A program made the translations under genes and the position numbers. Shown piece after piece: positions 1-6,869 of a DNA stretch of 50,208 bases (within the stretch, counting starts at the first letter, position 1; each line of letters begins with the position of its first letter). Source of the stretch: Tissierellia bacterium. Its GTDB lineage: Bacteria; Bacillota; Clostridia; Tissierellales; Sedimentibacteraceae. Under the pieces are notes generated by a model. The model ran no database searches. It was not told the DNA's origin and worked only from the letters and a program-made list of their open reading frames with translations. Where the stretch lies: positions 1 through 50,208 of the forward strand of contig DURT01000082.1 of NCBI GenBank assembly GCA_012843025.1, written 5' to 3'.

Positions 1-89
1 ATTACATACAGAAATCCAAGTAGATGTACCTGGAGGTGGTAAGAAGATAAAGGAGCCAGAGGCTCAAACAGTAGGCTTGCTCACGCCGT

Positions 90-164
90 TTATTCACAGC
101 AGAACTCTTTTATCAGATACCGAAGCCGTTTCGGGCTTTTCTTCAACACATCAACCTCCTTCAT
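90..164 (-). CDS. Possible 25-residue small protein downstream of the methyltransferase
   Basis: A short frame opens just after the methyltransferase stop codon on the same strand, with ATG at 164 and in-frame GTG and TTG codons at 149 and 146 that sit behind a GGAGG motif. The predicted peptide is basic (KKSPKRLRYLIKEFCCE at its end). No family is recognised. It could be a real small accessory protein or chance; the strong ribosome-binding site is the only positive sign. Confidence 0.2.
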   Translation of the reverse strand: MKEVDVLKKSPKRLRYLIKEFCCE

Positions 165-172
165 GGGGCACA

Positions 173-1192
173 TCACTTGGTATAACCAAAAAGCCGACGC
201 ACCCTTCTCATTGTGGTTTTAATAGCTTCGGCGTCAATGTCTGTTCCCAAAAATCTTCTACCGAGTAAAACTGAACTTACGGCAGTTGTACCTCCACCGA
301 CAGTAAAGTCTGCTATGGTATCACCGGGGTCAGTAAATCGCCGTATTAGCTCAGACACCAGTTCTTCAGGAGCTCCCCATTCGTGATGGGATTTATCCGT
401 AGTATTATCACTGGTTGGTCTGTCTATGTAATCAGCTACGATGTCGCCAATGTATTTACCCTTGACAAACCAAAGCACGAGACGAACCTTGCTCTGTACT
501 TTTAACCAGCTTACAGACGCAGGTGACCCTTGCGGGAGTTTGCACGTTAAAAGCCAGTGATAGCGTAACCTCTTATCAGACGACAATGCAGTTATGACAT
601 CAGGTAGATAACTACCCCCTACAAGAACAAGTAGACTGCCTCCATCACGGAGTTTAGTGGCAGCAACTTTACTTATACCTTCACACACTACAGGCGACGA
701 CTTACCCCACGGCGGGTCACATATACATAAATCAACACTATTATCCCTTATCCAGTCAAACTGTCCAACCTGCCTGACGTCAGCAACCCTGATATCTACG
801 TCATTTATGTTCAAAACTACTCTTGCGTCCTTACGTTTTTGCCTTTTCTCTCTTTCAAGGTAAGCTTGTGCGACGCAGGGGCTTTTTATTTGTGGGTGTG
901 TCATCATATAGTCAAGCACATCAAGCCTTTTAATAGCCCGTAGTCCTCGTGGATTCAAAGTTTCTAATAAGCCTTTATTTGCTTGTATATACGGGTGGTT
1001 CATCCACTCACTATCGTCGTTACACAAGTGGTCGAATTGACCACTTTTTTTCATTTCCTGACGCACCAGACCAACGGTACTATGTGAAACACCCAAAATC
1101 CTGGCGATACTTCTATCGGATAGTTCCCAAGCGGTTTTTAGGTATTCTTGGATTTTCTTTTGCTTTTCAGTTAATCGAGCTATGCCTACCAC
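173..1192 (-). CDS. Orphan DNA methyltransferase with N-terminal helix-turn-helix
   Basis: The protein probably methylates adenine (N6) or cytosine (N4) in DNA. Residues 10-50 form a replication or ParB-like helix-turn-helix (SIARILGVSHSTVGLVRQEM), a module often joined to such enzymes in phages. The catalytic motif DPPW is at residues 159-162 and the SAM-binding motif (FTVGGGTT) is near 296-303. Motif IV therefore precedes motif I, the order of the beta class. No restriction partner is visible. The start is GTG, directly adjoining a GGAGG sequence; this spacing is poor but no better in-frame start exists. At 339 residues it is complete. Its GC content is clearly above that of the chromosomal genes to its right, which supports horizontal origin. 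Confidence 0.8.
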   Translation of the reverse strand: MVGIARLTEKQKKIQEYLKTAWELSDRSIARILGVSHSTVGLVRQEMKKSGQFDHLCNDDSEWMNHPYIQANKGLLETLNPRGLRAIKRLDVLDYMMTHPQIKSPCVAQAYLEREKRQKRKDARVVLNINDVDIRVADVRQVGQFDWIRDNSVDLCICDPPWGKSSPVVCEGISKVAATKLRDGGSLLVLVGGSYLPDVITALSSDKRLRYHWLLTCKLPQGSPASVSWLKVQSKVRLVLWFVKGKYIGDIVADYIDRPTSDNTTDKSHHEWGAPEELVSELIRRFTDPGDTIADFTVGGGTTAVSSVLLGRRFLGTDIDAEAIKTTMRRVRRLFGYTK

Positions 1193-1402
1193 CTCCTCTA
1201 CGCAGATTTTAACACAACTGCTCTCATTAGGCCAGTCCTACCTGAGCTAAATATCTTAGGCCGATGAAAAACACTCGCATTTTTTATTCGCAAAATCAGG
1301 CCCTGCATAAAACACCCCAGAAAAACGAGTTAATGGGGGTTATATCAGATGGCAAGAGGACAATCAGCAGTAGCATATACATTACAAAGGGGTGATGTAT
1401 GT

Positions 1403-1597
1403 GTGTCTGAGACTAATAAACGAGAAGCGAATCATGTTGTAGAGGAGTTTATGGTGGGCAACACCTGTATTAAGATATGTGACGATTATTGCTATAGTCG
1501 CAGTAATAAGGATATTGAGGCAATTTTAAATCGGATAGCCCGAAAAGCACAGGAGCACTTTACAGCGGCAGCAGAGCGAAATAATCCGCAAGAATAA
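1403..1597 (+). CDS. Small conserved protein at the element boundary (64 aa)
   Basis: The frame is open from an ATG at 1349, but the GTG at 1403 has a well-spaced AGGGGTG upstream and begins at the conserved part, so it is preferred. The product is a small charged protein with the core EEFMVGNTCIKICDDYCYS followed by a helical tail (AILNRIARKAQEHF). From memory, similar proteins of 55-70 residues occur in Clostridia beside phage-type recombinases in integrated elements; their function is unknown to me. It is divergent from the methyltransferase and ends in a strong terminator that faces the interrupted cotJC gene. An excision or directionality role is only a speculation from position. Confidence 0.55.
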   Translation: MSETNKREANHVVEEFMVGNTCIKICDDYCYSRSNKDIEAILNRIARKAQEHFTAAAERNNPQE

Positions 1598-1640
1598 ACG
1601 CCCGCAATCCCAGAATTTTCAAGGGTTGCGGGCGTTTTAT
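1597..1640 (+). terminator. Strong intrinsic terminator at the element edge
   Basis: An 11-bp perfect stem (AACGCCCGCAA with TTGCGGGCGTT), extended by C-G pairs, is followed by TTATT. It ends the small gene just before the element boundary and would stop transcription from entering cotJC on the opposite strand. Confidence 0.85.
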
Positions 1641-1658
1641 TCGCCATAACTGATAACA

Positions 1659-1865
1659 TTATGGAACCAATTCTTCGGTGCCTATATCTGTTAAAATTGC
1701 TTTTAATTCGTTTAAGGGCATACTGAAACGTTGAGTTAAATAGTTCATACTTGCACTTAGCTCGCCATCAGGACCTCCGTATTGTGTTAAAACAGCCTTA
1801 GCCATCCGTACGTCTTTATTGGATACCCTTACAGGATACTGTAATTTCTTTTCATAAATAAACAT
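1659..1865 (-). pseudogene. cotJC: cotJC N-terminal fragment (Mn catalase-like spore coat protein)
   Basis: The first 66 residues match the start of CotJC, a manganese-catalase-like inner spore coat protein of about 190 residues (IYEKKLQYPV near the start, TQYGGPDGELSAS, then ILTDIGTEEL). The frame then ends within three codons. In the manganese catalase family the sequence after TEEL supplies a metal-binding His, so the fragment lacks part of its metal centre and about two thirds of the protein. The start is ATG at 1865, with a TTG three codons earlier as the alternative. It lies downstream of cotJB in the usual cotJA-cotJB-cotJC order. The rest should be found upstream of the window, making this an interrupted rather than a decayed gene. 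Confidence 0.85.
1663..1682. other. Candidate attachment site with imperfect inverted repeat
   Basis: GGAACC at 1663-1668 and GGTGCC at 1677-1682 form an imperfect inverted repeat centred at about 1672, inside the codons for GTEEL where cotJC is broken. Recombinase attachment sites often show such weak symmetry around the crossover. A second inverted repeat, CCATAA/TTATGG, lies at 1644-1664 on the element side. Without the other junction the core cannot be defined. Confidence 0.35.
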
Positions 1866-1903
1866 AGAGTACAATCATTCCTTTCTATATAATATAGTCC
1901 TTC

Positions 1904-2179
1904 TTAATGTTCCCATGGCCATGGACCGTTTATATAACGCCAGTTATCCCCAAACTCATGACTAAATACGGTCATAGGTCCGAATTCTTTTTCATATTCA
2001 TCCTTCACCTGTCTTAACCTATCAGTGTACATTTTATGTCTATAAAGTGCCACTGGGTCGTTGGGATGGGTATCTAAAAAAAGAGCTAAATCATATGCTG
2101 CAAATTGTAATTTTTGTATTTCCAGTAACATTTCCTGTTGTCTGTTTAGTCTCTGATTCGTTATATTATAATTAACCAT
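1904..2179 (-). CDS. cotJB: Spore coat protein CotJB
   Basis: This 91-residue protein matches CotJB, a small spore coat peptide encoded between cotJA and cotJC and expressed in the mother cell. Recognisable features are a helical N-terminal half (LLEIQKLQFAAYDLALFLDT), the motif HPNDPVALYRHKMY, a YEKEFGPMT segment and a tryptophan- and proline-rich end (YINGPWPWEH). There is no signal peptide. It starts a few bases after the cotJA stop, indicating one transcript. In Bacillus the three proteins are assembled interdependently, so loss of cotJC here may affect their deposition unless it is repaired. Confidence 0.9.
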   Translation of the reverse strand: MVNYNITNQRLNRQQEMLLEIQKLQFAAYDLALFLDTHPNDPVALYRHKMYTDRLRQVKDEYEKEFGPMTVFSHEFGDNWRYINGPWPWEH

Positions 2180-2181
2180 AA

Positions 2182-2385
2182 TTACACCCCTCTTTGAAGA
2201 AATTCTAAATACGGAGTAACTAATTCCGGAAATACAGTTCCTTGAACAAATGCTTCTGTTAAATTGTTAAAATACCGTGGATTTATTTGATAAGGCACAT
2301 ATCCGTAACCAGGTAACGGATTTTCGGGCATATAAGGAGCCATTGGTATATAATTGCTATCATCTCGTCTTTTCAATATCTTCAT
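2182..2385 (-). CDS. cotJA: Spore coat associated protein CotJA
   Basis: The 67-residue protein has the proline- and tyrosine-rich CotJA character (MAPYMPENPLPGYGYVPYQ) and the conserved ending LTEAFVQGTVFPELVTPY. It is the first gene of the cotJ operon, which in Bacillus is read by the mother-cell sigma factor sigma-E. I did not find a convincing sigma-E promoter upstream. The start at 2385 has AGAAAGGA almost adjacent to the ATG. The protein is complete and of usual family length. Confidence 0.88.
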   Translation of the reverse strand: MKILKRRDDSNYIPMAPYMPENPLPGYGYVPYQINPRYFNNLTEAFVQGTVFPELVTPYLEFLQRGV

Positions 2386-2525
2386 TCCTTTCTTTTGGAT
2401 TTATGCCATTTCATTTTTGAAATAGTTATACTTATATTATTCAAATAAAGACAAAAAGTGACGTGTTTATGACAATATTTATGTAGGAAGGGGATACCCT
2501 GTTCCAAAATAGAATACATAATTAA

Positions 2526-2547
2526 AGAGACACCTAAGGGTGTCTCT
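2526..2547 (-). terminator. Terminator of the aminotransferase gene
   Basis: A 9-bp perfect stem (AGAGACACC with GGTGTCTCT) lies just beyond the stop of the minus-strand aminotransferase and is followed on that strand by a T-rich stretch. Confidence 0.75.
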
Positions 2548-2571
2548 AAAGCTATATATATTGAGGTGTGT

Positions 2572-3819
2572 CTATGTGTCTATACGATCTAATACTTTTT
2601 TAATAATTGCCGGTGCTGTTTTGCACTTTTCTTCGGAAACGGCACAAACGGCAAATCGCAGTCCTTTTTTAAGGGCAACAACAAACATATTTTCTTTTGT
2701 TAGTTCTTCAGATGCTTTCTTAGCATTTTCATATGGTATGCTTACGAAAAAACCGTCTCTGTAAGGTAAAATTTCCAGACCTACTTCCTTGGATGCTTCC
2801 ACGAAGGCTTCTGCACGTTTTCTAAGCATGGTTTTCGTTTCTTTTACTTCATTTTCATAAGCCTTAGTTTTTTCGGGATCTTTTGCTATTCTTATCATTA
2901 CTTCCATGGCTGCTCTCGTTCCGTTTGACCAGTTAGCTCTGTTTGCATGCATACATGAATAATAAAATTCTTCTACAATATCTTCATTGGAAGAAATTCC
3001 TATGGCTGCACCGGAACGCATTCCATACATGGTGTAACCTTTTGACATGCTATAGGCTATAATTACAAAAATATTATCAGGTAAATTAGAAAATTTTGAG
3101 AAGAATTTTCTTCTTTCATCTCCTACGCCTGCATAATCTATGTAAGCACAGTCAACAACTATTATTATTTTATTTTCGGGATCTTTGGCATTTTCTTTTG
3201 CAATATTCAAAACTTCGTCCCATTCTTCATCAGACAGACTGTATCCCGTAGGGTTATTAGCAGGGGTATTAAGTACTGTTACCAATCTTTTTTGTTTTTT
3301 AATTAAATCTTCAAATTTTTCTTTGAAATCTGCTATATTAAATTGGTTTTTGTCATTAAACAATTCAAAAGTAGTAACAGTTATGCCATATTCTTCAGAA
3401 ATTGTTACATAGGGAGACCAAAACCAGTCGGCTATTAAGATAGAGTCCCCTGGATTTGAGTAGTTTACAATACCGTGTCTTACAGAACCGGTTCCGCCAG
3501 GAGTTGCAACTGCCCTTATATGTGCATCCGGTTTATATCTTCCGAAGCATGCCTGTTGTACTGCTTCTAAGTAGTCCGGCTGACCTGCTACTTGTGCATA
3601 GGCTGCAATTGCTGCATTGGGGAGAGATTTTAATTCATTGTAAACAGTTTCTAAACAAATAAGATTACCTTCATCATCAACTAAGGCTCCTAATGTAGAA
3701 TCAATTACATTTTCCCTGCCATACTTGTCTATTGCTTCTTTTGCCCTAGCTGCCAACCCGAAAATTGCATCATTTTCTTTAGGCCACCTTGCATGTTCCG
3801 CAACCATACTAATTGACAT
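2572..3819 (-). CDS. Class I/II PLP-dependent aminotransferase
   Basis: A 415-residue fold-type I aminotransferase, probably acting on aspartate or aromatic amino acids with 2-oxoglutarate. The PLP region shows TPGGTGSVRHGI near residue 106, the NTPANNPTGY motif near 195, the Asp that contacts the PLP ring nitrogen in VVDCAYIDYAG, and the Schiff-base Lys in AYSMSKGYTMYGMRSG. The reading frame is open 20 codons further upstream, but ATG at 3819 has AGAGGTGG at good spacing and begins at the usual family start. A sigma-A promoter (TTGACT, 17 bp, TAAAAT) lies at 3845-3873 and a hairpin terminator follows. It is a single-gene unit. Substrate is not determined. Confidence 0.85.
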   Translation of the reverse strand: MSISMVAEHARWPKENDAIFGLAARAKEAIDKYGRENVIDSTLGALVDDEGNLICLETVYNELKSLPNAAIAAYAQVAGQPDYLEAVQQACFGRYKPDAHIRAVATPGGTGSVRHGIVNYSNPGDSILIADWFWSPYVTISEEYGITVTTFELFNDKNQFNIADFKEKFEDLIKKQKRLVTVLNTPANNPTGYSLSDEEWDEVLNIAKENAKDPENKIIIVVDCAYIDYAGVGDERRKFFSKFSNLPDNIFVIIAYSMSKGYTMYGMRSGAAIGISSNEDIVEEFYYSCMHANRANWSNGTRAAMEVMIRIAKDPEKTKAYENEVKETKTMLRKRAEAFVEASKEVGLEILPYRDGFFVSIPYENAKKASEELTKENMFVVALKKGLRFAVCAVSEEKCKTAPAIIKKVLDRIDT

Positions 3820-3844
3820 TATACCACCTCTTTGTTTTTTCTTA

Positions 3845-3873
3845 ATTTTACCATCCCCAAAAATATAAGTCAA
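3845..3873 (-). promoter_or_regulatory. Sigma-A promoter of the aminotransferase gene
   Basis: On the minus strand TTGACT and TAAAAT are separated by 17 bp, followed by a leader of about 20 bases to the ribosome-binding site. Confidence 0.65.
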
Positions 3874-3960
3874 TAACACATATTTAAATATGTTATGGTA
3901 ACAATATATAATAAAATTTACAATATCTATTTGTCAAAAAATAAATTATATAAAAAATTA

Positions 3961-3989
3961 TTGACAAGATTAGACAAGGAAGGTATTAT
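3961..3989 (+). promoter_or_regulatory. Sigma-A promoter of tRNA-Lys
   Basis: TTGACA, a 17-bp spacer and TATTAT end 17 bases before the 5' end of the mature tRNA. Confidence 0.75.
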
Positions 3990-4006
3990 ATAAGAGTTGA
4001 ATTTTT

Positions 4007-4082
4007 GATCCATTAGCTCAGCAGGTAGAGCACTTGACTTTTAATCAAGGAGTCCGGCGTTCGAATCGCCGATGGATCACCA
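4007..4082 (+). tRNA. tRNA-Lys (anticodon UUU)
   Basis: The sequence folds as a complete tRNA. The acceptor stem is GATCCAT paired with ATGGATC, the D arm contains TAGCTCAGCAGGTAGAGC, the anticodon loop is CTTTTAA with TTT at 4040-4042, and the T arm is CGGCGTTCGAATCGCCG. CCA is encoded at 4080-4082. It has its own promoter and terminator and stands alone rather than in a tRNA cluster. Confidence 0.97.
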
Positions 4083-4090
4083 CTATAAAA

Positions 4091-4134
4091 CAACATTTGA
4101 CGATCCTTGAGCGACGTTGAATGTTGCTTTTTTT
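4091..4134 (+). terminator. Terminator of tRNA-Lys
   Basis: CAACATT pairs with AATGTTG, extended by TGACG and CGACG with small mismatches, and is followed by seven or more T residues. Confidence 0.85.
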
Positions 4135-4245
4135 ATGTCAAAATTCTATTTTTGATAATAGTTATTCTACAAATTTCTACATATTATTTTATTAAACAAT
4201 TGTATATTATACTTAAAATGGGTAATTAAAGGGGAAAAGTAAAAT

Positions 4246-5424
4246 ATGAAAAAAACAATGGAAAACGATGGGATAGATAGAGAGGAATTAGAAGAAATTG
4301 CTATAAGGCAGGGTGAAAAAATTGCTGCTTTAGGACAGCTGGCAGGTGGAATAGCTCATGATTTCAACAATTATTTAATGAGTATAATTGGAAATGCCAC
4401 AATGATTCAAAAGACTGATGATATTGACCGAATAAAAGAGTATGCGGAAAGAATAATTCATATATCACAAAGTGCAGCCAGCCTTACTAAAAAAATTCTT
4501 ATGTTTTCAAAAAAGGAAAGCAGTACTAATAAACCAGTGAATTTAAAAAATATTTTGGACAATACCTATAATATGATGGAATTCATACTTTGCAAAGAAA
4601 TAAATTTAATCTACTCTTATGGCGCAAGCGACGAAATTATATTGGGAGATGAGTCCCAGTTGGAAAGTATGATTATGAACATGATACTAAATTCAAGGGA
4701 TGCCATGGGTGAGAAACACGGAAAAATAAAAATAGGAACTAAGGACACAGTAGTATATTATGATATGGTATTAAGCCATGGTGAAATAATTAAACCAGGT
4801 AAATACATTACTATATATGTTGAGGACGATGCATCAGGAATGGACGAAGATACCTTCAATAGAATCTTCGAACCATATTTTACAACTAAGAATAAAACAA
4901 AGGGAACAGGTTTAGGATTATCTGTTGTATTTGGTACCGTAAAATCCCACAGAGGGTTTATAAATGTTGAAAGTAAGGTTAATGTGGGGACTAAATTTGA
5001 AATACACATACCCGTACATAGTAGTGGGGAAGTTCTTAATAAAAGAACAATTAAGGAAATAGACAGTAATATTGTAATGCTTGTTGACGATGATGTGAAT
5101 GTACTGAATGTTGAAGCTGAAATGTTGGAGGATTTAGGCTATGATGTTGTTAAGTTCAATAATCCTCTAAGAGCTTTAGAATATTACAAAAAAAAATGGG
5201 AAAACATATCATTTTCAGTTATAGATTTAATGATGCCTGAATTAGGAGGAAGGGAACTATATAAGGAAATGCATCTTATAAATAAAGATGCTGCAGTGAT
5301 ATTTATAACAGGATATGCTCACCAAACAGAATATGAAGATTTAAAAATAAGAGGGCTGACAATTGTAGAAAAACCTTTCACATACGATGAACTATCTCAA
5401 GTAATAGCATCCATGTATAAATAA
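4246..5424 (+). CDS. Hybrid histidine kinase with C-terminal receiver domain
   Basis: The 392-residue protein joins a kinase core to a receiver domain. The H-box is LAGGIAHDFNNYL with the phosphoacceptor His near residue 38, directly followed by a dimerisation helix. The ATPase domain shows the N box (NMILNSRDAMG), the G1 box (DDASGMD), FEPYFTTK and GTGLGLSVV. The receiver starts near residue 275, with LVDDDVNVL, the phosphorylatable Asp in FSVIDLMMPE, a Thr in FITGYAH and the Lys in VEKPFTYDEL. There is no membrane segment or sensor domain, so it is cytosolic and its input is unknown. No partner regulator is adjacent. The HDFNN form of the H-box is typical of NtrB-like kinases. Confidence 0.88.
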   Translation: MKKTMENDGIDREELEEIAIRQGEKIAALGQLAGGIAHDFNNYLMSIIGNATMIQKTDDIDRIKEYAERIIHISQSAASLTKKILMFSKKESSTNKPVNLKNILDNTYNMMEFILCKEINLIYSYGASDEIILGDESQLESMIMNMILNSRDAMGEKHGKIKIGTKDTVVYYDMVLSHGEIIKPGKYITIYVEDDASGMDEDTFNRIFEPYFTTKNKTKGTGLGLSVVFGTVKSHRGFINVESKVNVGTKFEIHIPVHSSGEVLNKRTIKEIDSNIVMLVDDDVNVLNVEAEMLEDLGYDVVKFNNPLRALEYYKKKWENISFSVIDLMMPELGGRELYKEMHLINKDAAVIFITGYAHQTEYEDLKIRGLTIVEKPFTYDELSQVIASMYK

Positions 5425-5450
5425 TCCATAGTTTAATGGATTATTTTTTA
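5421..5450 (+). terminator. Terminator of the kinase gene
   Basis: ATAATCCAT and ATGGATTAT form a 9-bp stem with a 6-base loop, followed by TTTTTA. Confidence 0.75.
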
Positions 5451-5489
5451 CTTGTTAAGATAATTTAATAATATACTGGTCATAATCTT

Positions 5490-5517
5490 TTGACAATTGA
5501 TATTTTTTTGATAGAAT
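5490..5517 (+). promoter_or_regulatory. Sigma-A promoter of the PRPP synthetase gene
   Basis: TTGACA, 16 bp, TAGAAT, about 45 bases upstream of the start codon. Confidence 0.55.
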
Positions 5518-5563
5518 GTAACATGAAAAACAAGCTATAAAGATGTATTAACAGGAGGAAAAA

Positions 5564-6718
5564 ATGAATATAAGTGAACACACATTCACTGAACTTCAAC
5601 CATTCGGAAAACTGTCTATTATTGCAATGAAAGGCTGTGAAGAAATAGCATCAAAGATAGACTATTATTTGAAAGAGTGGAGAAAGGATTCTAATGGTGT
5701 TATATATTCAGGAGATTCAGCACCAGCACAAACATTTATTTTAGATGCAGAATGCGTCAGATTTGGATCCGGAGAAGCTAAGGGTGTAATAAATGAAACA
5801 GTAAGAGGTCATGATATATATATTCTATGTGATGTTTTTAATTACGGAGTAACTTATAAAATGTATGGCATGGAAGTGCCTATGAGTCCCGATGACCACT
5901 ACCAGGATTTAAAAAGATTAATTGCTGCCATGAATGGGAAAGCAAAGCGCTTAACGGTAATTATGCCAATGCTTTATGAAGGAAGGCAGCATAAAAGAGC
6001 TACCAGAGAATCTTTGGATTGTGCCTTGGCATTACAGGAACTTACTTCAATGGGAGTTGAAAATATTATTTCCTTTGATATTCACGACCCTAGAGTTCAA
6101 AATGCAATACCTCTCCATGGACTTGAAGATTTCCATCCCCACTATCAAATGATAAAATCTTTTGTGAGAACTGTTCCCGATGCTAAAATAGACAGAGATC
6201 ATATGATGATAATATCTCCTGATGAAGGTGGTATGTCAAGATGTATCTACTATTCATCCGTTATGGAATTAGATTTAGGTATGTTTTATAAAAGAAGGGA
6301 TTATTCTGCTGTAGTTAATGGAAAAAATCCTGTTATCAGTCATGAATTCTTAGGTAGTAACCTGAATGGTAAAGATGTTATAGTTGTTGATGACATGATA
6401 GCTTCCGGGGATTCAATGATTGAAGTGGCTCACAAATTAAAGGAAAGAGACGTAAGAAATGTTTATGTATTTGCTTCCTTTGGACTATTTACAGAGGGAT
6501 TGGAAAAATTCGATAAGGCATATGAGGATGGAATAATAACAAGAGTATTTACTACTAATATGATTTATCGCAAACCAGAACTTAAGGAAAGACCTTGGTA
6601 TACTGAAGTGGATATGTCTAAATATATTGCAAGTATTATTGACACATTAAATTATGATAGCTCTTTAAGCGAACTGTTAGATCCAGTACAAAAAATTAAA
6701 AAACTTCTTAAAAAATAA
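5564..6718 (+). CDS. prs: Ribose-phosphate pyrophosphokinase (PRPP synthetase), long form
   Basis: The enzyme transfers pyrophosphate from ATP to ribose 5-phosphate, giving PRPP for nucleotide, histidine and tryptophan synthesis. The PRPP-binding loop is clear as VVDDMIASGDSM near residue 275, and the ATP-side region contains MPMLYEGRQHKRATRESL with the conserved histidine and arginines. FDIHDPRVQNAIP fits the domain hinge. At 384 residues it exceeds the usual 310-320 and matches the longer clostridial subfamily. The start has AGGAGG at 7-8 bases. It is monocistronic, with a promoter at 5490 and a terminator directly after the stop codon. Canonical short Prs could be encoded elsewhere; whether this copy is the housekeeping one is unknown. 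Confidence 0.9.
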   Translation: MNISEHTFTELQPFGKLSIIAMKGCEEIASKIDYYLKEWRKDSNGVIYSGDSAPAQTFILDAECVRFGSGEAKGVINETVRGHDIYILCDVFNYGVTYKMYGMEVPMSPDDHYQDLKRLIAAMNGKAKRLTVIMPMLYEGRQHKRATRESLDCALALQELTSMGVENIISFDIHDPRVQNAIPLHGLEDFHPHYQMIKSFVRTVPDAKIDRDHMMIISPDEGGMSRCIYYSSVMELDLGMFYKRRDYSAVVNGKNPVISHEFLGSNLNGKDVIVVDDMIASGDSMIEVAHKLKERDVRNVYVFASFGLFTEGLEKFDKAYEDGIITRVFTTNMIYRKPELKERPWYTEVDMSKYIASIIDTLNYDSSLSELLDPVQKIKKLLKK

Positions 6719-6742
6719 TGTCTCTACAGGCATTATTTTTTT
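6711..6742 (+). terminator. Terminator of the PRPP synthetase gene
   Basis: AAAAATAATG overlaps the stop codon and pairs with CATTATTTTT, ending in a T run. Confidence 0.7.
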
Positions 6743-6790
6743 CATAGGAAGAATGTTCAAATTACAGCCTGTTGCATACAAAACAAGTAA

Positions 6791-6819
6791 TTGAAATATA
6801 ATAAGTTCTATGGTATAAT
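6791..6819 (+). promoter_or_regulatory. Sigma-A promoter of the mreB-like gene
   Basis: TTGAAA, 17 bp, TATAAT, about 50 bases before the start codon. Confidence 0.65.
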
Positions 6820-6869
6820 TTTTATCATTAATATTCGAAACTTAAAGAAGAAGCATATGGAGGATGAAG

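Larger units (their letters stand above)
1..1668. mobile_element. End of an integrated element inserted in cotJC (partial)
   Basis: This stretch has visibly higher GC than the remainder of the window and carries genes of phage or integrative-element character: an orphan DNA methyltransferase and a small protein closed by a strong terminator. Its right boundary coincides with the point where the cotJC reading frame loses homology to the CotJC family, so the cotJ operon runs into foreign DNA. The left end, any recombinase and the rest of cotJC are outside the window. The boundary near 1668 is placed from loss of protein similarity, with an uncertainty of roughly ten bases. A simple prophage, an integrative element or a skin-like developmental element would all fit. 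Confidence 0.7.

Noticed and set aside
1..268. Plus-strand frame entering from the left edge and ending at 268
   Set aside because: It overlaps the end of the methyltransferase on the other strand and has no recognisable motif; the left 170 bases may hold the tail of a gene, but this cannot be supported.
1264..1395. 43-codon plus-strand frame before the small element protein
   Set aside because: There is no good ribosome-binding site and the composition is not protein-like; more likely leader sequence.
4007..4082. tRNA-Lys as an attachment site for the element on the left
   Set aside because: The element ends in cotJC, 2.3 kb away, and no copy of the tRNA 3' end was seen near the junction.
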